From: Parietichytrium sp. I65-24A | Taxonomy: Eukaryota; Sar; Bigyra; Thraustochytrida; Thraustochytriidae | NCBI GenBank assembly: GCA_012862575.1 | Contig: BLSF01000003.1 | Span: forward strand, 930,001-994,000 | DNA length: 64,000 nt | Direction of reading: 5' to 3' | Shown: piece after piece, positions 50,902-62,382 of the stretch | Layout of the letters: every line of letters starts with the position of its first letter | How positions within the stretch are numbered: position 1 is the first letter of the stretch | Program-made: the position numbers and the translations under genes | Notes under the pieces: model-generated | The model's input: only the letters and a program-made list of their open reading frames with translations | The model's database searches: none | What the model was told of the DNA's origin: nothing

Positions 50902-51572
50902 ATGCAGTTGATTTCAAAAAAACGATTCGCTTCTTCGCTGACAATGAGGGTCGCGGATAGTTGTGGAATTCAGAAAAAGGTGGAAAGATATGTGGAGACA
51001 AAACTAAAAACTAATGCAAAGACTCCAAGGTCCTATGAGGTAGCTAGCGAGTGCCACCGCCTGCTTTGCGATGCGATTCCGGCAGCGCGAACCTTTAGCC
51101 AAACACTATTAGAGGTACGTAGCCAGTCCTAGAACCTGTAGGAAGTGGGCACATGCTAATAGCTAGCTCTAGATTGTGCAAAAATGCATTAAAAATGCGT
51201 AGATTTTGTCTTTCTATTTTGTCACCTTTTGTGAATCTGTGGCCTCGGCTGGCCAGCACTCAGGACGCAGGGAAAGCAGTGATGAGCATTTGTTGCGCGT
51301 TGTGTGATGGCCGCGATGGTCGGCCGGGCCGTGGCTGGTAATGGGTTTCAGGTGAGAATGGAGTTGGATGCCGATCTTTGGATCAGCGCATTCATTCATT
51401 CATTCATCCCTGTCCGTCTCGGACAGGTTCGGGTTCATTGACAGGTGTGAGTGCAAAAGCAATCTTGGAAGAAGCCAACGTAGCCAACTGTCCAGGAATC
51501 TATGGACGGGAAACACTTTTGGCTCAAGTTGTCCCAACAATTCCTACGCTACGCTGGTTAGAGACGAGCTAA
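50902..51572 (+). other. Possible multi-exon gene (low confidence)
   Basis: A plus frame from ATG 50902 (ADSCGIQKKVERYVETKLKT, then SYEVASECHRLLCDAI) ends at a donor-like AGAG|GTACGT near 51112. Downstream, after an acceptor-like GACAG near 51440, a second frame reads SAKAILEEANVANCPGIYGR and stops at 51572. The middle (51190-51360) has acceptor-like and donor-like signals but no clear joining exon. Both pieces have protein-like composition, but neither matches a family I recognise. Confidence 0.3.
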
Positions 51573-51729
51573 TCGACTGCGAATAAACCCACCCCACTCC
51601 AAATTTTAGCCACCTCGCTACTGCTTTGAAAGCCAGCCTGTGGCTTGCATCCGCCGAGTTTTTGTGGCTGGCGGGATACGTCTCCTTTCCTACGTAGGTA
51701 TTCAAAGCTCAAGTTGGAGTGTGACCACC

Positions 51730-51752
51730 AGCCAGCCAGCCAGCCAGCCAGC
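51730..51752. repeat. (CCAG)n tetranucleotide repeat
   Basis: About six CCAG units in intergenic DNA. Confidence 0.9.
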
Positions 51753-54700
51753 CTTCGCTAACAATGTGTTCAGGATAGGCAAGCATTTCAAGTGATGCAG
51801 GGGATGTGTAGGTCTCCAGAAGATACTTGGCCCGCTTCTGGGCCACTTTCTCTTTTGCCTGTGGCCCGGATGGCCATCCAAATTCCTTTGTTGTCAACTT
51901 TTGGCCACAGCCACCGCTGCCAAATCATTCTAATTTGTCTCGATCTGGCTGCCTCTAGCTAGCTGTGAATTATTATTTGCGAAAATGGAAAATATCAGTA
52001 AGGGTCGTGTAGTTTCAAGTGAAACTACATGGACGCCACAAGTCGATTCTTGAACGAAGGAAGAGGAATGAGGCACGAGTGTTGACAGCGTGAACACATG
52101 AACATGGGCCGGCGTTGAAATTTTGGTTCAAGCACTGGGCTCAGAGAGGAGAAATGATATGGTCTTGCTCTAGAATTAGACAGATTCGGTCTTGCGCGAA
52201 AGACGAGAGCCATCTGAACGTGGCTCCAACCTCTAAAGAGCTCCCAGGCAACGCGCACCATCCCAAGTTCCAGAAAATCAAATTGGACAACCCAAATCTC
52301 TGCAAATCTCTGCAAATCTGGGCATCTCTGCGCAAGCAGAGCTCGTGGGAGTCCATGTACAGTGTGGCCTGGCCATGATCAGTCAGACCATTTAGGGCAG
52401 CTGGAGCAAGCCTTGCCTGCCCTAGTTTCTTCTCAGAATAGAATGCCACGAGCTCGCGGCTCAGAGCGAACCAAAACCCTCGATTTTCTCGATTCACTCT
52501 ATTCTCTTGATTTCCGGCACAATTTGCATCGATCAGCTGCCCTTCTTCATTCTCGTGGCACTTGGACGGACTTGCAACCGGTGACGACGCCTGGAAATAT
52601 TTGAAAGCCTGAGTCGCTCTACTGCTCCCAGTGTAAGAAACGCCGCACGTGGACCACCACGCACTCTTAACATTCCATCAGGTCGGTCTGCACTCACCAC
52701 CCAGCGCTAGCTAGCACCCTCTCTCACCTCGAGCACAAAGACACAACGGAGGTCGCTTACTAGTAGCGGTGCATTAACCCTCCCGGCTCTTCCTCTCGGG
52801 AAAACCCACAGCCTGACGTCACCGCTGCTCTTCCTAGTCGACTGTCTCCCAGCCCTATCATCTCTCAGCTCCCAGCTCTCAGCTTTCTCAACCCTCGTCC
52901 ACCTCCGCGATGCACAATACGAGTCATCGGCAACTTACTGTACTCGGTACCTCTTTGACGGCGCACACCTTGAGGTGTTCAGTGTCTTGCTTGGCTTGCT
53001 TTCGCTGTTGCTCTAACTATACTTAAGTCTATAGATGGTCTGCACGAAGGCAAGGAGGGAGCGAGGGGTCTCTGGTCTCACCCTACTTTGAAAGTGAGGC
53101 GAGCGAGCGAGTGAGAATGCTTAATTGCAGATTTTGTGTGACGAGCCGAGACAAGCGAGGCGAGGGAGATAGATGATGCTGCTGCCTGCCGTAGTTGGGC
53201 CCGCGCGCAGACGACTTTCGCGCCGCCAAGAGCTTCGAAAAGCTGTGCTGTGTCTCCCTCTTTCACTTGCGGCGGAAGCTTCGGGAAATGAATTGATGAA
53301 CAGTAATTTAGAGTGCTGCCAAATGCCAGAAAGCTGCGGCGATGCGCAAAGAAAACGGCAGTTGGCGCTGTGCGAGCTAGCCGAGTGGTGAAGAGTGGAC
53401 CAAGCTCTCGAGAAGGTACTTGCGCAAATGACAAAGAGAGTGCAATGTTCATTGACATTGCGAAGAAGGTTGGCAACAAACCAAATCGGTGGTTGTGAGT
53501 TCTAGCCAGCTTCTAAATTTCCACGCGAAGAGTATCGACAGCAGTTCTGTCTGTCACCATCATCTCGCCAGTGCGCGCCAAAGTCGTGCTGGCTTTTATT
53601 TTATTTTCTTTGGTTTTATTTTGTTCGATTCGATTTCTTTATCTATTTTTATAAATTAACTGTAAATTGAGCACTGTGAAAACATTGTTAAACATTCGCT
53701 CACGCAAAAGATTCTGAAAGACTCGCTCACGCAAGATTGTGAACGTCGCGTGTATTACAAAGTCCGGCAATTTCGATCCGTCGCAGCTCTCATCTCTTCT
53801 CGCTCGAGCTAGTAGCTAGCAAGCTCGACAGCTAGCCCGTGAAGAGCCACTATGACGGAAACATCCGAGGTATTCACAAGGGTGAAGGGGTCTCTCTTCG
53901 GAGACTCTGACTTCTGGTCTTCGCATGTCTCCGATGGTTGAACGACAGTGTGTGCGGTGCACGAAAGTTCGAAGTTGGGAAGATATGCGATGGCGAGTTA
54001 ACCGAAGTCAAGCACCACCACCCGTGCATCGATCGAGCTCCTCCTCCGGCGCATACTATGTAGTTCAAGCACGACTGACGCCCACCCGTCTTGTGTCACT
54101 GGCAGTAATACCTCCTCTATCAAGAAGAATGCAGAACATCTATTAAAAATATTCGTAAAAACATCGCCTCGATCCTCGCCTGGAGGAGCTCGTCGATACT
54201 CCAACAGAGATGTACTTTTTCTTGTCCTTGCAGGCCTCCATTCCTAGTACCCAGCACTAGTACCATCGGTACATCTGGAATGGCTCGACAATCTCGCACT
54301 TTTCTTCTCTCAGCCTCGGAGAAACGTTCGCCCCGGGCCCTACCACACTTGCTAGGTCTGGTCCCTCCGTATTATCCCGGGAGCTGTGCTTACGTCAGCT
54401 ACGACCGAGGGAAGAAAGAAAGCATGGAAAGGCAAGAAAGAGAAGGAGTAGCGAAGGATTGATTAACGTTATCAACTGTAAACTTGGTGCAAGTATTCTT
54501 TCCACGCGAGCGAGGAAAAGTTGCAGAGTGTGCCTGAGTGTGTTGGGTTGGACGAGTAGCAGTCGGCTGCGAGAGAGCTGCTGCGAAAACCAGCCAGCAC
54601 TCTCGGCCTTTGGGGACCACTTGTCGTCAAAAGGTTTTGAGCTCTGAAACCCACCCACCCATCCACCCAGCCCTGAGGCCCAGAGCTCTCTTCAGGATAA

Positions 54701-55082
54701 TTACTTCAGACTTTAGATAACTTTGGTGGACGACAGAGGTGGGATTGCTTCCCCTAATTCTAAATTCTCTGAGAACAACCACAGTTACAAGTCACAGCAG
54801 CGCCTACATCTCTGATCTTCTCTGACCTCCTTCCTTCGAGGAGATAGATCCGCGTGAAAGCTTTTTTTTCAAGTTTTGTGCCTCTGGGAGAAGGGAGGGA
54901 GCTTTGTGTATTTGCCTTTCTTTCCATCAAGCAGCTCCTCACTTCTAAACGAAGATCATAGATGCCGCGAGCCTCTTGCACGCTCACGCCCACACTCAGC
55001 TGTTTGCTAAGCTACTGTAGCCATCTTGCCACTCGTTCTTCAAGCTGGAAGAGATGGAGATGGTTGGAGAGACCTGGAGAGA

Positions 55083-55101
55083 CAGAGAGAGAGAGAGAGA
55101 G
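55083..55101 (+). repeat. (GA)n dinucleotide repeat
   Basis: Short GA run in intergenic DNA. Confidence 0.85.
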
Positions 55102-56420
55102 CAATGTTTCTCTTCACGTAAAACCTGCACTAGAGAAATTAAAATGTTGTTAATAACTTTAATTCCTACTCGAGCAAAGAACTGAACGGCAAGAAATATC
55201 TCCCAATCTTTCTTTCTTTCTTCTCCCCTCTCTTTGCCGAGAGTGACCGGGCCTGGCAAGACCACGGCCACAGCGCTTCCTTTCCTACGGAACGAAATAG
55301 GACATCTCTACCACCAGGTGTGCACCATTAGGAATGATTCGCGATGTAGATATGATGAAGACTAGTTCGTTACGTAATGTGCCGGCGTGCGCACGGAGGA
55401 CTACGCTTGGACTTAAGGATTGAAGTAATGAGCTAGACTCGGCCGCTGGCCTACGGACCCTTATGCTCGTGGCCTAGCGAGAGAGAGGTGAGCTGGTGAG
55501 TTGAGTGGGGGATTATGGATACGACTATCAATAACCTTAGTAGTGGCGAAGTGGTAGAGAGGAACACGGGATGTTGCGTGCTGTTACCCATTACAATAAT
55601 GTATTGCATTGCATTGCACGCGAAATATTTTCCATCTCCAAAAGTTTCAAGCCAAAGGTATCTCCGATTTTAAAAAGTTTACATCCAGTGCTCAGACTAA
55701 ATAAATCAATACAAATGTTCATTGAAAGATGAACAAATAAATAATTATCATGGCTTCCTTCTGGTGAACTTGAACCAGCCCAGAATGGTTAATTCAAGTC
55801 GATTCTGCCACCACAAACGATGGCTGAGAGAGAAACAGAGAGAGGGCCGCGTGGTAGTGAAGACACGCGAGAGAAGGAGAGAAGGAAGAAGGAGGAGGAC
55901 GGCGCCCTTCGCGTGTTTGCAGCCGCATGAACCACGAAAGGATAGTTACATAGGTAGAAAGATAGCAAGGAGAGCGTGTCCGATGGCCACAGACAGTTTG
56001 CTGAGAGAGAGCTTTGACGTTACAATGCAGGTGACTTACGTCGCTGCCTCGTCGTCGAAAGGTTTGTCGCAGTGTTCTGTGAGTGCCGGTGGTACAGTAT
56101 AGTACCACCTGTGTTTCAGAGCGGTGCCGACTGAGGAAGAGTAGACGGGATGAGTAGGCCTCGCTTGTCCCATGTGTAATGTAATGTGTAAAATCACAGC
56201 AGGCAGCCAACCCGGGGGCGATCAGGATCAGCAGAACAAAACCTCAATCAAGCAAAGTGGAAACCAACAAGAGCCAAGACAGATCAACGAGAATAATCTG
56301 AAGCGTGAGATTTGATTCTTCGCGCCAATCCAGCAACAGCAGATCCCAAACTGATCAGCACGGACCTGACGATCTCGCCGTCGCCAAGATCAACAGACAA
56401 GTAGTCAATCGCCTGCAACC

Positions 56421-58061
56421 ATGTGCGGAATCATTGCATACCTCGGCTCTGGAGACACCATGGGCGTGCTCCTCGAAGGCTTGAAGCGCATGGAGTACCG
56501 CGGTTACGACAGCTCCGGATGTGCTGTGTTCTGCCCTGAGGAGCAAAAGCTCGTGGTGGAGAAGAAGGCTGGAAAGGTCGTCAACCTGCGCAACGCATGC
56601 GCTGGCCGCCCAAACATGAAGAAGGCTAGCCTTGGAATCGCCCACACCCGCTGGGCTACCCATGGACCACCATCTGACAGAAACGCGCATCCACACACCT
56701 CCAACGACCACAAACTCGCGCTGGTACACAACGGAATCATTGAGAACTACGACTCGCTCAAAAAGATGCTCATTGAACTCGGCTACAAATTCGCCAGTGA
56801 CACCGACACTGAGGTTCTTGCCATCCTCATCCGCCACGAACAGACGATGAACCCATCCCTGAGACTAGATGCTGCTGTGAGCCTCGCGCTCAGCCAAGTC
56901 CGCGGGGCATACGGCATCGCCGTCATTGACGAGTCCGAGCCAGATCTTCTGGTTGGTGCTCGCCGCGGCTCGCCTTTGATCTTGGGAGTCGCTGATGAGT
57001 CATTCGTTCTTGCGTCTGATGCCACCGCTGTCGTCGGACTCACCGACAAGGTCATCTACCTTGAGGACGAGGACATCGTTTGCTGCACCCGTGTTGCCAA
57101 CACGGAAGACAAATCCTTCGAATACAACTTCCACATCGGTTCTCTCAGCGAGGAGCTCTTCATGACTAGCGACTCCGACTCGGACAGCGGCTTGAGCGCC
57201 ACTGAATCTGAGCCATCTGAGGCCAGCGAGAAGATCTCCAAGACCATCATCCGCTCCAACATGCAAAAGCACTTTAGCTTCTCCTCCGCCCCAGCCGTAC
57301 AGCGCGAAATGCACAAGCTCACCATGAACCTCGAGACCATCGAGAAGGGTGGCTACGAGCACTTTATGATGAAGGAGATCATGGAGCAGCCAAAGGTACT
57401 CCGCGAGAGCATGCGCACCCGCATTGACGAAAAGTCTGGCCAGATTTCACTCGCTAGCTTGGCTCCTGTGATGGACCGCCTTCTCAGCGCGTCCCGCGTC
57501 ATCATTTGCGCGTGCGGAACCTCCTGGCACAGCGCCCTTGTCGGCGAGTACCTCATCGAAAGCATGGCACGCATTCCAGTAGAGGTGGAGTACGCTTCCG
57601 AGTTCAGGTACCGCAACCCGCTCATCCTCCCATCGGACGTCGTCATTGTCATCAGCCAGTCCGGAGAAACCGCGGACACCCTTGAGGCTATCAAGCTCGC
57701 CAAGAAGGCAAAGGCGCTCACCATCGGCATCGTCAACGTGGTGGGATCCTCCATCGCTCGCGAGACTGACGCCCGCGTCTACCTGCACGTCGGACCAGAG
57801 ATCGGAGTGGCATCCACCAAGGCCTTCACTGGCCAGGTGCTCGCCCTCACCATGCTTGCTCTTGAGCTTGGAAACAAGAATGGCTCAATCACCAACGAGG
57901 ACTTTTCCGACTACGGCCGCCAGCTTCTCGAGCTCCCAGAGCTAATCAGCACCATGCTCTCTGCGGAGAACCTCAAAAAGATCCAGGATATCTCCGCTTC
58001 CTACCGCTATGCGAGAAACTTTTTGTACCTGGGCCGCGGACTCAACTTCCCAGTCGCTTTG

Positions 58062-58102
<41 letters not shown>

Positions 58103-58451
58103 AGAGGGATACCCTGCGGCGGAGATGAAGCACGGCCCAATCGCGCTCATCGACCAGATGATGCCAGTGGTCGTCATCGCCCCTCGCGGAGACTCCATCT
58201 ACGAGAAGGTCAAGAGCGGCATCGAGGAGGTCCATGCTCGCCAAGGAAGCATCATTGTTATCACCGACAAGGGCAACCGCGAGCTTGACAAATTCTCCCA
58301 ATACGTCATCGAGACCCCATTCGCGAGCGAATTCCTTTCTCCTATGCTCACTTGCATTCCTCTTCAGCTCTTGTCCTACTACATTGCAAAACTCAGGGGC
58401 TGCGAAATCGACCAGCCTCGCAACTTGGCAAAGAGCGTGACTGTAGAGTAA
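56421..58451 (+). CDS. GFPT1: Glutamine-fructose-6-phosphate aminotransferase (GFAT)
   Basis: First enzyme of the hexosamine pathway, making glucosamine-6-phosphate from fructose-6-phosphate and glutamine for amino-sugar polymers and glycosylation. The 676-residue protein begins MCGIIAY, with Cys2 as the glutaminase nucleophile. It has GYDSSG, HTRWATHGPPSDRNAHPH and HNGIIENY (about 1-230). Two SIS sugar-isomerase domains follow (CGTSWHSALVGEYLIE and SQSGETADTLEAI; then [20 protein letters not shown] and EMKHGPIALI). It ends in the canonical DQPRNLAKSVTVE. An acidic/Ser-rich insertion (TSDSDSDSG and SEPSEASEK, about 248-275) sits between glutaminase and SIS1 and is a plausible phosphorylation segment. 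Codons are strongly C-ending, unlike most neighbours, suggesting high expression. Confidence 0.97.
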
Positions 58452-58820
58452 TTCCCCTGGAAGCCTCAGCTGGGCCACGTCTTTTCCAGCACAACTCTGC
58501 CAAAATATAAAAGACCCTCTGATGCGTCGCGCCACCACTTGACTGGGTGGCAATCTTCATCAAAAAAGCTTGAGCACTACTACCAAATCAAACACATTCC
58601 CTCAGAATCATTCAACTCAATTTTGAACATAAAAAACAGGAAAGCTTCACCATTGCCCCTTTAAATTAATTTGTCTCTTTAGCAGCAACAAAGTGAGAAA
58701 CGACTTTTTTGAGGTTTACTTTTTAGATTAGATTGATGAATTATTTTTTCTTTAAATAAGGAACCGTCTATCCTTTTTCAACATGAGAGCGATGAAATGC
58801 GAGAGTGAATACAGCTGTTT
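58452..58820. other. 3'-3' intergenic region
   Basis: Holds the convergent 3' ends of GFAT and GMC oxidoreductase 1. AT-rich; no gene seen. Confidence 0.6.
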
Positions 58821-60680
58821 TTAGTTTGCAGTCCTGCCTCTGATAATATCGGCTGCCTTCTCTCCGATCATGATCGCGGGCAAATTTGTGTTGCCACTCA
58901 CGACTTGTGGGGCAATCGAGCAGTCCGCGATACGCAGATTTTCAAAACCCCGGACTTTGAGGGTCTTGGAATCCACCACTGTCATCGGGTCGTCCAGTGG
59001 GCCCATTTTGCAGCTGGACGTTGGGTGGTAGATTGTGATGGTTTCCTCCTGAATGTGCTCAGTCATGTATTCGTCACTGTCCGGATGGTACTTGGACCCA
59101 GAGTGAACTTTCATGGGTCCCAGGAAGCCCTTGTTTGCCTTTGTGTTTTCAGCAATCTCGCGGCACTTCTTGTAGCACACCTTCAGAGCTTCCATATCCT
59201 CTGGCTCTCCCAGGTAGTTGTGATTGAGGGCTGGATGATCAAATGGGCTATTTGTGATGAGGCGGACAGTCCCAACACTCTTTGGCCGCACGAGAGAGGC
59301 CAACAAGATGACACCTCGAGGCTTGTCCATCGCCTTGAAGCGAGGGTTCTTCTCCACATCAAATCCAAAGTTTTTCTTCTCAATCTCAGCATCCCCGGCA
59401 ACATATGGGCTAAAGTGGATTTGCAAGTCGTTGCCGTCTTCTTCTTTGCGTACTCCGGAACGAAAGAATGCGAGAGCCAATACCGCGGGAAGCATGAGAA
59501 CGCCCTGCGACATAAAGAAGAATTTAAACAGCTCCACAAGGAGGTTGACCGGCGAAAAGGTGAGGAAAGAGGCGCTATCTTTCACTGGGTACACCAACGG
59601 TACCATGATGTGATCTTGCATATTGGAACCCACACCTGGAAGGTCTGCGTGAACGGTGACACCTTTCGATTCGAGATGCTCCCGAGGACCAATACCAGAC
59701 AAGAGCAGGATGTGCGGCGTCGAAAACGCGCCGGCGCAAAGGATGACATCCTTCTTTGCCTTGACGAATCGGTTAGGAATCTTTTCGCTCGCAAGAGCCG
59801 CGAGGTCCATCTTTCCTTGCTTGAAAGCGACTCCGACAGCACGTTTGCCTTGCAAAACAACCTGAGTTACATGGGCATGGCAGGCGATTGTCAGGTTCTT
59901 ACGGTCGACCGCTTTGTTACGAAACAGATAAGCAGACGCGGTGTCGCATCTCGCCCCGTCCTTTACCGTGACCTGTGAAAGGGCGGCACCGTCCTGAACT
60001 GGGCCGTTAAAGTCCGATGTGGTCTTGATCCCGACCTCTCTGCAACCTTCGACAAACCTCTCGCTGCTCTCTCGTGTACTATAGCTAATAGCAGGATCAG
60101 AGACGTCCGTGACCGAGATTGGGCCGTCTTTGCCGCGGTACGTAGAGTCGAAGGACTGCTTGCTCTGTTCACTCGTATGTATCCCCTCGAGTCTCTTGAA
60201 GTAAGGCAACACGTCCTTGTAAGACCAGCCTTCGCACCCATACTCCTTGGCCCACTGGTCGTAGTTGCGCGGATCACCGCGTACGGCGAGCATATAGTTG
60301 ATCGAGCTGCACCCGCCTAGCATCTTGCCGCGGGGCTGATGTGAGACTCGGTTGGCAGTCTTGGCTTGCTCAACTGTTCTGTACGCCCAGTCCACGTCCG
60401 AGTTTTGCAGCGTTGCGCAGGTGAGCAATGGCGACCGAACTCTAAATTCCTGATTAGACCCTCCAGCTTCCAGCAGCAGCACACTCACATTTGGGTCTTC
60501 GGAAAGCCGAGAAGCCAACACGCACCCAGCGCTTCCTGCGCCCACCACAATGTAGTCGTACTCTGCGAGCAACTCCCCGCTAAACTGCGCGCTGGTCTCC
60601 TCTGCGCGCACTCCTGCTTGTTGCGCCTGCTCGCGCTCTTCCACGACGAGATGTCGCTTGAACTGCTGTACCCTCCTCAT
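58821..60680 (-). CDS. GMC oxidoreductase 1 (choline/alcohol dehydrogenase-like)
   Basis: FAD-dependent oxidoreductase of the glucose-methanol-choline family, 619 residues. It has the dinucleotide fold YIVVGAGSAGCVLASRL (about 42-58), GMC signature 1 GKMLGGCSSINYMLAVRG, signature 2 GAFSTPHILLLSGIGP, and the C-terminal catalytic His in YHPTSSCKMG with Asn in GNTNLPAIMIGEKAA. The substrate is probably an alcohol but is not readable. Aligning by eye with algal fatty acid photodecarboxylase (FAP), the positions of its key Cys and Arg are hydrophobic and His here, so it is not a FAP by that criterion. An insertion with a hydrophobic stretch (VELFKFFFMSQGVLMLPAVL) may contact membrane. The frame is open upstream but the first ATG is at 60680. 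A close paralogue follows in tandem. Confidence 0.9.
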   Translation of the reverse strand: MRRVQQFKRHLVVEEREQAQQAGVRAEETSAQFSGELLAEYDYIVVGAGSAGCVLASRLSEDPNVSVLLLEAGGSNQEFRVRSPLLTCATLQNSDVDWAYRTVEQAKTANRVSHQPRGKMLGGCSSINYMLAVRGDPRNYDQWAKEYGCEGWSYKDVLPYFKRLEGIHTSEQSKQSFDSTYRGKDGPISVTDVSDPAISYSTRESSERFVEGCREVGIKTTSDFNGPVQDGAALSQVTVKDGARCDTASAYLFRNKAVDRKNLTIACHAHVTQVVLQGKRAVGVAFKQGKMDLAALASEKIPNRFVKAKKDVILCAGAFSTPHILLLSGIGPREHLESKGVTVHADLPGVGSNMQDHIMVPLVYPVKDSASFLTFSPVNLLVELFKFFFMSQGVLMLPAVLALAFFRSGVRKEEDGNDLQIHFSPYVAGDAEIEKKNFGFDVEKNPRFKAMDKPRGVILLASLVRPKSVGTVRLITNSPFDHPALNHNYLGEPEDMEALKVCYKKCREIAENTKANKGFLGPMKVHSGSKYHPDSDEYMTEHIQEETITIYHPTSSCKMGPLDDPMTVVDSKTLKVRGFENLRIADCSIAPQVVSGNTNLPAIMIGEKAADIIRGRTAN

Positions 60681-60920
60681 TTTGTACTCGCCTTGATACG
60701 TACCCTTACACACAGTCAATTCGCACTCCAAACCCTCGGAGCTCTGCCGCTTCGGCTCTGGGTGCACGACTGCACGACTGCACGATGGGACGATAGAAGA
60801 ATGGAGGAAGAGGGAACAACTCGCTCGCTCGCTCGCCCGCTCCGCTGTACAATTGCACCCAACCTTACGACACGAATGCACGCAGGCTTTCCTGTCAAGC
60901 TTTTGGAGATTGCCGTGCGT

Positions 60921-60955
60921 GTACTGGTACCGAGTACTCACAGTCAGTACACGTG
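60921..60955. promoter_or_regulatory. GTAC-rich palindromic cluster upstream of GMC1
   Basis: GTACTGGTACCGAGTACTCA followed by CAGTCAGTACACGTG, with four GTAC cores, about 240-275 bp upstream of the GMC1 start. Confidence 0.35.
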
Positions 60956-61625
60956 TGACAGAGAGAACTGAGAGAGAGACGTGGCCACCTTTGTCCGACA
61001 CAGCTCCGATTGGGATCTGCTTGCAGACTTAGTGAGTGCTTTGCAGTGGAGCGGGTGTACTGGTGCATAACTTGAAGTTTTCACAGGACAAACTAACACC
61101 AGAGATAGTTAGCGAGAGATAAGAAGTATCTTTCCAACGCTCTAAAGCCTATCTTCTGGTAATCATGGTGAGAACTGCACTATAATCCAGTAGCACACCT
61201 CCTCCTCTTCTTCTTCTTCCCTTGCTCCTCTCTATCTTCGTGTGTTTGCGCCTTTTCGTTTACTGGGAGTTTCGCTGCTCTCTTCGTCAAACTTTTTTGG
61301 CCTTAAAATCTCAATCAATCTTGAATCTTTTCAATCAATCGAAAGAATAGATTAATGAAGAGAGGGTTCTTGTTTTGGTTGGAAATTTCTCTCTGACGGC
61401 TGGCTCCAATCAATCATGATGATGATGAACGCTCTTGCAGTGAGCATGGGACTGAGAGTGGCAGCATCTTATTTTTCGTCGACCTTCTCGCTCGCAAAGG
61501 ACAACCCCGTTCACAAACAACTGACGAACAGAACAGAACAGCGTTGTACTGACAGACAAAGAGGGCAGGGACAAGGAGCGCAACGAAATAGCAAACGTTG
61601 AAACTTTGAAAAGACGATACTTACA

Positions 61626-61660
61626 GGTACCGGTACTCAGTACTGTCAGTACTCAGTGCT
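61626..61660. promoter_or_regulatory. GTAC-rich palindromic cluster between GMC genes
   Basis: GGTACCGGTACTCAGTACTG followed by TCAGTACTCAGTG, with four GTAC cores. It is similar in make-up to the cluster at 60921. Confidence 0.35.
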
Positions 61661-62382
61661 GACGAGAGAACGTTCTTTCTCTCCACTTGTGCTCTGCACT
61701 GACATCAGAGACATCAGAATAAATTCTGGATTCTATTCAGATGACATGCAGTGTGAGTCAAGTATGCTCTCTCCTCCCTTTTCATTGTGAACACAAACAA
61801 CAACTACATATTCCCCGACACCGTCTCCTCCGAGTCGACTTCCTCGTCACGTCTTTCCGACTTGAAATGCAACTTGACCGATTGGACAAGCTGTGCCTGA
61901 TGATTTGTCAGATCACGATCTGCACTGCTGGCCAGCTGGCCCGTGCTATCCCGTGCTCCCATGTCCGCCCAGCCCTTAGTACAAACGCAGTAAGCTCGAC
62001 TTCAAGTTTTGGACTACTGAAACGTCGTGAGACGCAAACTCCTCACAGAAGCCTTCGTTTGTTCTTGCGTGGGCTTGTTGTGTCACAAGCCATATTACAC
62101 GCGAAGGAACTGTGAAAACTCGAAGAAAACGAAGATTTTGTTGAGTCTTTTCGAAGTTGAAATGTGACCGTGGACTGGATTCCAATAATTCCAATGATGG
62201 TGAACGATGGAGATGAGACTCGGAAACCGAGTTAGTAACGGGAGACGCGGACGAACTGTCAAGTCGATCGAGCTTCCGTTCTGGGAAGGCCCATCAGAAG
62301 GGGTGGAAACAGTTGAAAAGAGCTGGTTCAAAGGAATTTTTTTTTGCTGTCATTGACTGTCAAGTGTGGGAAAAAAGTGGGT

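Larger units (their letters stand above)
49487..56420. other. Gene-poor region, 6.9 kb
   Basis: No confident gene. Possible exon-like frames at 50902..51112 and 51446..51572 are listed separately. CCAG repeats lie at 51730-51752, ATTCAGAA words at 50098-50128, CTCTGCAAAT words at 52300-52320, a GA run at 55083-55101 and CTAG-rich DNA at 52690-53060 and 53800-53840. GTAC clusters lie at 50502-50524, 50764-50780, 52940-52952 and 54246-54273. The GFAT leader occupies the end. Confidence 0.45.
60681..62382. other. Region between the two tandem GMC genes
   Basis: No recognised gene. It includes the GMC1 leader, GTAC clusters at 60921-60955 and 61626-61660, ATGATGATGATG at 61416-61428 and the 3' flank of GMC2. 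A 124-codon plus frame at 61741..62115 has no family feature. Confidence 0.5.

Noticed and set aside
58905-59978. 357-codon plus frame antisense to GMC1
   Set aside because: An antisense open frame caused by codon bias; it also appears opposite GMC2 (63337..63999). The minus strand encodes the recognised protein.
58821-60680. Fatty acid photodecarboxylase identity for the GMC proteins
   Set aside because: The Cys and Arg positions needed for photodecarboxylation are not conserved by visual alignment.
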